Shown here piece after piece: positions 25,268 to 35,926 of a stretch of 35,926 bases of DNA. A model generated the notes under the pieces. It had not been told where the DNA came from. It saw nothing but the letters and a program-made list of their open reading frames with translations, and ran no database searches. Position 1 is the stretch's first letter. Every line of letters starts with the position of its first letter. Both the position numbers and the translations under genes were made by a program. The DNA lies in assembly GCA_963205075.1 (NCBI GenBank), contig CAUJIU010000099.1, positions 1 through 35,926 on the forward strand, read 5' to 3'. This stretch comes from Pseudomonadota bacterium. Its GTDB lineage: Bacteria; Pseudomonadota; Alphaproteobacteria; Rhodobacterales; Rhodobacteraceae.

Positions 25268-26149
25268 TCAAGGGCGGGTCGCGTCGGCTTGGGCCTGCGC
25301 GCGCTGCCGCTCGGCGCGCCGCGCGACCACGAGGTCGAACGCGGCGCCGAGCAAAACCAGGTAGGCCGAGAGGTAAAACCAGACCAGCATCGCGACCACG
25401 GTGCCGATCGAGCCGTAGATCTGGTTGTAATGCCCGAAATTGGACAGGTAGAGCGACAGCACCGCCGAGGCGCCGCACCATGCCAGCACCACCAGCACCG
25501 AGCCGGGGCTGATCCAGCGCCACCGATGCCCGCCGCCCGTGGGCCCGAGCCGGTAGAGCAGCCCGATCCCCACCAGCATGACACCGAAGACGGCGATCCA
25601 CCGGACCAGCTGCAAGGCCAGCCCCGTCGCCGCCCCCAGCGGCACGAAGGCCAGCACGATCGGCGCCACCACCACCAGCAACAGCGCCACGACCGCCACC
25701 GCGATCAGGGCCAGGGTCAGCCCCATGGCCACCAGCAGATGCCGGTAATTGCGCCGCTGCGGGCGGCCCTGCACCACGTTCAGCCCGGTGATCAGCGCCG
25801 AAACCCCGGCCCGCGCCGACCAGAGCGCCACCAGCGTCGACAGCACCGTGGCCCAGGTCAGGCGCCCGCTCTGGGCACCCAGCAGCGCATGGATCTGGCC
25901 GCTCAGCAGCTCATAGGCCGCGGCGGGCATCAGGTCGCGCAGCAGCGCCAGTTGCTCTTCCATCACCGTGGGATCGGCCAGCAGCCCGAACACCGCGATC
26001 AGCGCCGCAATGCCGGGGAAAATCGCAAACATGCCGTAGAAGGCCACGCCCGCGGCGGTGAGGCCGAGGTTCTCGCTTTCGACCTCCGAGACGGCGCGGC
26101 GCAGGGCCGAGACGTAGCGGGTCGCACGTTCCAAGACGGACTCGGTCAT
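25268..26149 (-). CDS. YihY/BrkB-family inner-membrane protein
   Basis: The protein has 293 residues and six to seven hydrophobic helices. [20 protein letters not shown] (residues 33-52) is the diagnostic first-helix block of YihY/BrkB ('.AaalaYytlfSlaPlli'). It is followed by [39 protein letters not shown] and [20 protein letters not shown]. The family was once called ribonuclease BN in error; its real role is unknown, and involvement in envelope integrity or serum resistance has been suggested. The C-terminal tail ([14 protein letters not shown]) is cytoplasmic. It is transcribed divergently from the glycogen operon and lies upstream of clpP on the same strand. Confidence 0.92.
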   Translation of the reverse strand: MTESVLERATRYVSALRRAVSEVESENLGLTAAGVAFYGMFAIFPGIAALIAVFGLLADPTVMEEQLALLRDLMPAAAYELLSGQIHALLGAQSGRLTWATVLSTLVALWSARAGVSALITGLNVVQGRPQRRNYRHLLVAMGLTLALIAVAVVALLLVVVAPIVLAFVPLGAATGLALQLVRWIAVFGVMLVGIGLLYRLGPTGGGHRWRWISPGSVLVVLAWCGASAVLSLYLSNFGHYNQIYGSIGTVVAMLVWFYLSAYLVLLGAAFDLVVARRAERQRAQAQADATRP

Positions 26150-26285
26150 GGGCGTTGATTAGCACCGCGCCACGGCCTTGGCCATTGTGCCGGGAACCGG
26201 CGGCGGGCCATCGAAACCGGCAATGGCGCCGGCCAATGCGGTTCAGCGCCGGGGGGGCGCTGGATGTTAGCGGTAGCGTTGGCTA

Positions 26286-26313
26286 TTGCAGCCCCTCCCT
26301 GCTTACCTATGAT
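26286..26313 (+). promoter_or_regulatory. Candidate glgB promoter placing the transcript start at the ATG
   Basis: TTGCAG (26286-26291), a 16-bp spacer, then TATGAT (26308-26313). The predicted +1 would be the A of the ATG at 26320, i.e. a leaderless mRNA, and there is indeed no Shine-Dalgarno before this ATG. A partly repetitive TTAGCGGTAGCG lies just upstream. Confidence 0.4.
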
Positions 26314-26319
26314 CGGGCC

Positions 26320-28512
<2,193 letters not shown>

Positions 28513-28523
28513 GGAGACAGACC

Positions 28524-29783
28524 ATGCCGCAGAACCGCAGACTGACCAGCAGATCCATGGCCTTCGTGCTTGCCGGCGGGCGCGGCAGCCGATTGCAGGA
28601 ACTGACCGACCGGCGGGTCAAGCCGGCGGTGTTCTTCGGCGGCAAGGCGCGGATCATCGATTTCGCGCTGTCCAACGCGCTCAATTCCGGCATCCGCAAG
28701 ATCTCGGTCGCCACCCAGTACAAGGCGCATTCGCTGATCCGGCACTGTCAGCGCGGCTGGAACTTCTTCCGCGCCGAGCGCAACGAATTCCTCGATATCC
28801 TGCCCGCCTCGCAGCGCGGCGGCGACGAGGCCTGGTATCGCGGCACCGCCGATGCGGTGACCCAGAACATCGACATTGTCGACAGCTACGGCGTTGATTA
28901 CATTATCATCCTTGCGGGCGACCATATCTACAAGATGGATTACGAGGTCATGCTGCGCCAGCATGTCGAGACCAAGGCCGACGTGACCATCGGCTGCCTG
29001 ACGGTGCCGCGCAAGGAGGCCACGGCCTTCGGGGTCATGGCCACCGATGCGGCGGGCAACATCACCTCGTTTCTGGAAAAGCCCAAGGACCCGCCGGGCA
29101 TGCCCGATGACCCGGCATCGGCGCTGGCCTCGATGGGCATCTATGTCTTCAACTGGAAGTTCCTGCGCGACCTGCTGTTGCGCGACGCGGAGAACCCCGA
29201 GTCGAGCCACGATTTCGGCAACGACCTGATCCCCGAGATCGTCAGGAACGGCAAGGCGATGGCGCATCGCTTCGACACCTCCTGCGTGCGCAGCCCCGAC
29301 GCGCCCGCCTACTGGAAGGACGTGGGCACGGTCGATGCCTTCTGGCAGGCCAATATCGACCTGACCGACTTCACCCCCGAGTTGAACCTCTGGGACCGCG
29401 AATGGCCGATCTGGACCTATTCCGAAAGCGTGCCGCCCGCCAAGTTCATCCATGACGAGGCCGACCGGCGCGGCATCGCCATTTCCTCGATGGTGTCGGG
29501 CGGTTGCGTCATTTCCGGGACCGAGGTGCGCAATTCGCTCCTGTTCACCGAGGTGCACACCAATTCCTATGCCGTGCTCGACCATGCGGTGGTGCTGCCT
29601 TACGTGACCGTCAGCCGCAAGGCGCGGCTGCGCAAGGTGGTGATCGACCGCGGCGTGGTGATCCCCGAAGGCATGGTGGTGGGCGAGGATCCCGACGAGG
29701 ATCGCAAGTTCTTCCGCGTCACCGAAAAGGGCACGACGCTGATCACCCAGACCATGGTCAACGCCTGGACCGCCGCCAGATGA
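28524..29783 (+). CDS. glgC: Glucose-1-phosphate adenylyltransferase (ADP-glucose pyrophosphorylase)
   Basis: The protein has 419 residues. It makes ADP-glucose from ATP and glucose-1-phosphate, the committed step of glycogen synthesis. The nucleotide loop is [20 protein letters not shown] (about 15-34), followed by [45 protein letters not shown] and [16 protein letters not shown] left-handed beta-helix follows ([20 protein letters not shown]), then [16 protein letters not shown]. The basic N-terminal segment (NRRLTSRS) and EKP loop are where allosteric effectors such as fructose-6-phosphate bind in related enzymes. GAGGAGA gives a clear ribosome site. Its stop overlaps the glgA start by four bases (ATGA). 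Confidence 0.97.
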   Translation: MPQNRRLTSRSMAFVLAGGRGSRLQELTDRRVKPAVFFGGKARIIDFALSNALNSGIRKISVATQYKAHSLIRHCQRGWNFFRAERNEFLDILPASQRGGDEAWYRGTADAVTQNIDIVDSYGVDYIIILAGDHIYKMDYEVMLRQHVETKADVTIGCLTVPRKEATAFGVMATDAAGNITSFLEKPKDPPGMPDDPASALASMGIYVFNWKFLRDLLLRDAENPESSHDFGNDLIPEIVRNGKAMAHRFDTSCVRSPDAPAYWKDVGTVDAFWQANIDLTDFTPELNLWDREWPIWTYSESVPPAKFIHDEADRRGIAISSMVSGGCVISGTEVRNSLLFTEVHTNSYAVLDHAVVLPYVTVSRKARLRKVVIDRGVVIPEGMVVGEDPDEDRKFFRVTEKGTTLITQTMVNAWTAAR

Positions 29784-31206
29784 CGCAGGTGCTGTCCATC
29801 GCCTCCGAATGCGCGCCGCTGGTCAAGACCGGCGGGCTGGCGGATGTGGTGGGCGCGCTGCCTTCGGCGCTGGCCGGGCAAGGCGTTGCCATGCGGGTGC
29901 TGCTGCCGGGCTACCCGGCGGTGATGGCGGCCATGGGCAAGGCAAAGCCGGTTCTGGAGGAACCCGACCTGTTCGGCGGACCGGCCCGCGTGCTGGCCGG
30001 GGCGGCGCATGGGCTTGACCTTCTGGTGCTGGACGCGCCGCATCTGTTCGACCGCGCGGGGTCGATCTATCTTGGCCCCGATGGCAAGGACTGGCCCGAC
30101 AACCCCGAGCGCTTTGCGGCGCTGAGCTGGATCGCGGCGCGGATCGGGGCGGGCGGGGTCGATGGCTGGGCGCCCGCGGTGCTGCATTGCCATGACTGGC
30201 AGGCGGCGCTGGTGCCCGAATACCTGCATGCCATGGGCGCCTCGGGGCGGATCGGCACGGTGCTGACCATCCACAACATCGCCTTTCACGGGCTGGCCGA
30301 TCCGGCCAGGCTCAAGTCCCTGCGCCTGAACCCGCACCGCTACACCCGCGAGGGGTTCGAGTTCTGGGGCCGGATCTCGGCGCTCAAGGCCGGGCTGCTG
30401 GGTGCGGACCGGCTGACGACCGTTTCCCCGACCTATGCCGCCGAACTGATGACCGACGCCTTCGGCATGGGGCTCGACGGCGTCATGCGCCTGCGCCAGG
30501 GCGCGCTGTCGGGCATCCTCAACGGCATCGACGCGCAGGCCTGGAACCCCGCCACCGACCCGGCCATCACCCCCTACAAGACCGCCAGGGGCAAGGCCGC
30601 CAACAAGGCCGCGCTGCGCGCCGAGATGGGGCTGCCCGAGGCCGAGGGGCCGCTATGCGTGGTGGTCTCCAGGCTGACCGAGCAGAAGGGGCTGGACCTG
30701 TTGCTGCGGGCGCTGCCGGCGCTGCTGGACCGTGGCGGCCAGCTTGCGCTTCTGGGATCGGGCGACGCCGCGCTCGAGACCGCGTTCCGAAGCGCGGCCG
30801 GCAACGCCAATGTCGCGGTGCGCATCGGCTATGACGAGGCGCTGTCGCACCGCATGATCGCCGGGGGCGACGCCATCCTGGTCCCCTCGCGGTTCGAGCC
30901 CTGCGGCCTGACCCAGCTTTACGGGCTGCGTTACGGCACCATCCCGGTGGTGGCGCTGACCGGCGGGCTGGCCGACACGGTCATCAACGCCTCGCATGCC
31001 GCCATGTCGGCCAGGGTAGCGACCGGCATCCAGTTCAGCCCGGTGACGGTCGAGGCGCTGTCGGCGGCGCTGATCCGGCTCTGCGCGCTCTACGCCAACC
31101 CGGCGGACTGGGCGATGCTGCAACGCAACGCCATGCGGCAGGAGGTGGGCTGGGGCGCCTCGGCCGCCGCCTATGCGGCGCTCTATCAGGACCTGCTGGC
31201 CAGCAA

Positions 31207-31210
<4 letters not shown>
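29780..31210 (+). CDS. glgA: Glycogen synthase (ADP-glucose, GT5)
   Basis: The protein has 476 residues. It extends alpha-1,4-glucan from ADP-glucose. The sugar-nucleotide loop [13 protein letters not shown] starts at Lys16. [47 protein letters not shown] and [15 protein letters not shown] follow, then [20 protein letters not shown] and the retaining-GT motif [20 protein letters not shown] with its catalytic Glu. Both Rossmann domains are complete. The start overlaps the glgC stop and the stop overlaps the glgX start, each as ATGA, so the three enzymes are translationally coupled. Confidence 0.97.
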
Positions 31211-34949
<3,739 letters not shown>

Positions 34950-35030
34950 TATCGGGCCGGCTGAAAGCAATTAGTTAATCACTCCAAGTTCTTATAGGGC
35001 TTGAGCGGCGCGCCGACCTGGCCTAGCGTC

Positions 35031-35042
35031 ATGCAATTGCAT
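35031..35042. promoter_or_regulatory. Perfect 12-bp palindrome upstream of the GntR-type gene (candidate operator)
   Basis: ATGCAATTGCAT lies 34 bp before the chosen start (35076), in the relatively AT-rich leader where an autoregulatory GntR site would be expected. A 12-bp palindrome can occur by chance several times in a window this size, so location is the main argument. Confidence 0.35.
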
Positions 35043-35075
35043 TTGATTACCAGTTCCGGACGGCCCGATTATCCC

Positions 35076-35789
35076 ATGGCGCCCACTCAGACACCCATCT
35101 GGCGAGAGATCGCCGAAGACATTCGCAACGAGATCGCGCTTGGCCGCTATGGCCCGCATGAAAAGCTGCCCACCGAAACCCAGCTGGCCGGCCGGTTCGG
35201 CGTCAACCGCCATACGGTGCGGCGCGCCATCGCCGAACTGACCCGGCAACGGATCCTGCATCCCCGGCGCGGCGTCGGGGTCTTCGTGCTCGACCGGACC
35301 GGGTGCCAGGCGCCGGGCGGACATGTCAAGCACCGGCTCAACATCTGGCAGAGGTCCGGCATCCTGGAAACCGAGCGCCTCGCGACCATCACCCGCGGCG
35401 CCGACCCGCAGGAGGCGGCGAGCCTCGATCTGGAGGTCGGCGGGCCGGTCCTGGTGCATGACGGCATCTGCCGGTTCCAGGGCATGCCGGCGATGCTGTT
35501 TCGCAAGGTGATCGCGCCGCTGCCGGGGCTGGCCGAAGCGCTGGCGACCTGCCGGTCGGTGGCCGAAGCGCTGGCCGCCTGCGGCATGGACCAGACCAGC
35601 CGGACCGCGGTCCGCATCTCGGCGGTGGCCGCCAACGCCACCCAGGCGTTGCACCTGCGCATCAACGAGGGCGACCCGCTTGTCACCACCAGCTGGATCG
35701 ACATCGACCCGGACCTGCGGCCGGCAGTCCTCGGCACCACCTGCCATGTCGGCGAGCGGATCGAGCTGGACCTGTCGCCCGCGCTCTAG
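35076..35789 (+). CDS. GntR-family (HutC/PhnF subfamily) transcriptional regulator
   Basis: The protein has 237 residues. [20 protein letters not shown], then [20 protein letters not shown] and [15 protein letters not shown] form the winged helix of the PhnF subfamily (the 'NRHTVRRA' helix is typical). The UTRA ligand domain follows (about 85-237), with [40 protein letters not shown] and [18 protein letters not shown]. PhnF regulators govern phosphonate use in many alphaproteobacteria, but no phn gene is visible here, so the regulated pathway is open. Two in-frame ATGs upstream (35001, 35031) are less likely because subfamily members start just before 'TPIW'. Its stop codon overlaps the convergent FAH-family stop. 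Confidence 0.85.
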   Translation: MAPTQTPIWREIAEDIRNEIALGRYGPHEKLPTETQLAGRFGVNRHTVRRAIAELTRQRILHPRRGVGVFVLDRTGCQAPGGHVKHRLNIWQRSGILETERLATITRGADPQEAASLDLEVGGPVLVHDGICRFQGMPAMLFRKVIAPLPGLAEALATCRSVAEALAACGMDQTSRTAVRISAVAANATQALHLRINEGDPLVTTSWIDIDPDLRPAVLGTTCHVGERIELDLSPAL

Positions 35790-35926
35790 TCCGGCGCGCC
35801 GATGGTCAGCGCCACCGGCTCCAGCCCGTCGACACTGCCTGCCAGCCGGTCGCCCGCGACCACCGCGCCGACCCCGGCCGGGGTGCCGGTCATGATCAGG
35901 TCACCGGGCCCGAGGTGATAGAGCGT
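35786..35926 (-). CDS. Fumarylacetoacetate hydrolase (FAH)-family protein, C-terminal end only
   Basis: The minus strand is open from the window edge to a TAG at 35788-35786 (46 residues). It reads [20 protein letters not shown] followed by [16 protein letters not shown] and [12 protein letters not shown]-[LV]-I-x-T-G-T-P-x-G-V-G is the diagnostic C-terminal motif of FAH-fold hydrolases, isomerases and decarboxylases of aromatic and sugar-acid breakdown. The metal ligands and N-terminus lie beyond the window, so the reaction is unknown. Its stop shares bases with that of the PhnF-like regulator. Confidence 0.85.
   Translation of the reverse strand, partial: TLYHLGPGDLIMTGTPAGVGAVVAGDRLAGSVDGLEPVALTIGAPD

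Overview
The window reads as a chromosomal segment of a GC-rich alphaproteobacterium, most likely Rhodobacteraceae (Roseobacter/Rhodobacter group). The pointers are a GapR (DUF2312) protein, a ScfR-type XRE regulator, the accB-accC-aat block facing an NDUFA12-mlaD-DUF2155 block, and an accB biotin site of the form EAMKTMN. A dispersed 33-bp element also resembles intergenic repeats I associate with this family. No phage, transposase, CRISPR array or rRNA was seen. The assignment rests on gene content read by eye, not on a search.

Layout. 1-5.7 kb is a mixed housekeeping area: the tail of a class III aminotransferase, tRNA-Thr(TGT), an orphan Fe(III)-type ABC permease, a protein that looks like a degenerate sulfotransferase, gapR, a two-helix membrane protein, an ArsR-family repressor with both SqrR/BigR cysteines divergent from a TIGR01244-type phosphatase/sulfurtransferase, and an orphan FliM/FliN C-terminal-domain protein. 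5.8-18.0 kb is the most coherent block. On the minus strand lie an XRE/ScfR-type regulator and then an overlapping operon of a stand-alone receiver, a two-helix membrane protein, and a transporter-kinase fusion (SSS permease + STAC + histidine kinase). Divergent from these is a complete branched-chain-type ABC importer (Tat-exported binding protein, two permeases, two ATPases) ending in acetyl-CoA synthetase. I read this as a sense-import-activate cassette for acetate or another short carboxylate.

18.2-25.2 kb carries accB-accC-aat on plus, meeting a minus-strand series: clpP, clpX, a RidA-family gene, an APH-fold kinase, NDUFA12, mlaD and DUF2155. 25.3-35.0 kb carries a YihY/BrkB membrane protein and, divergent from it, a glycogen operon glgB-glgC-glgA-glgX-pgm with stop/start overlaps at glgC-glgA and glgA-glgX. 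The window closes with a PhnF-like GntR regulator convergent with the 3' end of a fumarylacetoacetate hydrolase-family gene.

Functional logic: acetate (or a similar acid) taken up by the ABC system would become acetyl-CoA through Acs, and acetyl-CoA is the substrate of the AccBC half-reaction encoded next door. The glg-pgm operon handles carbon storage. Promoters, operators and hairpins are pattern calls and are scored low unless stated.
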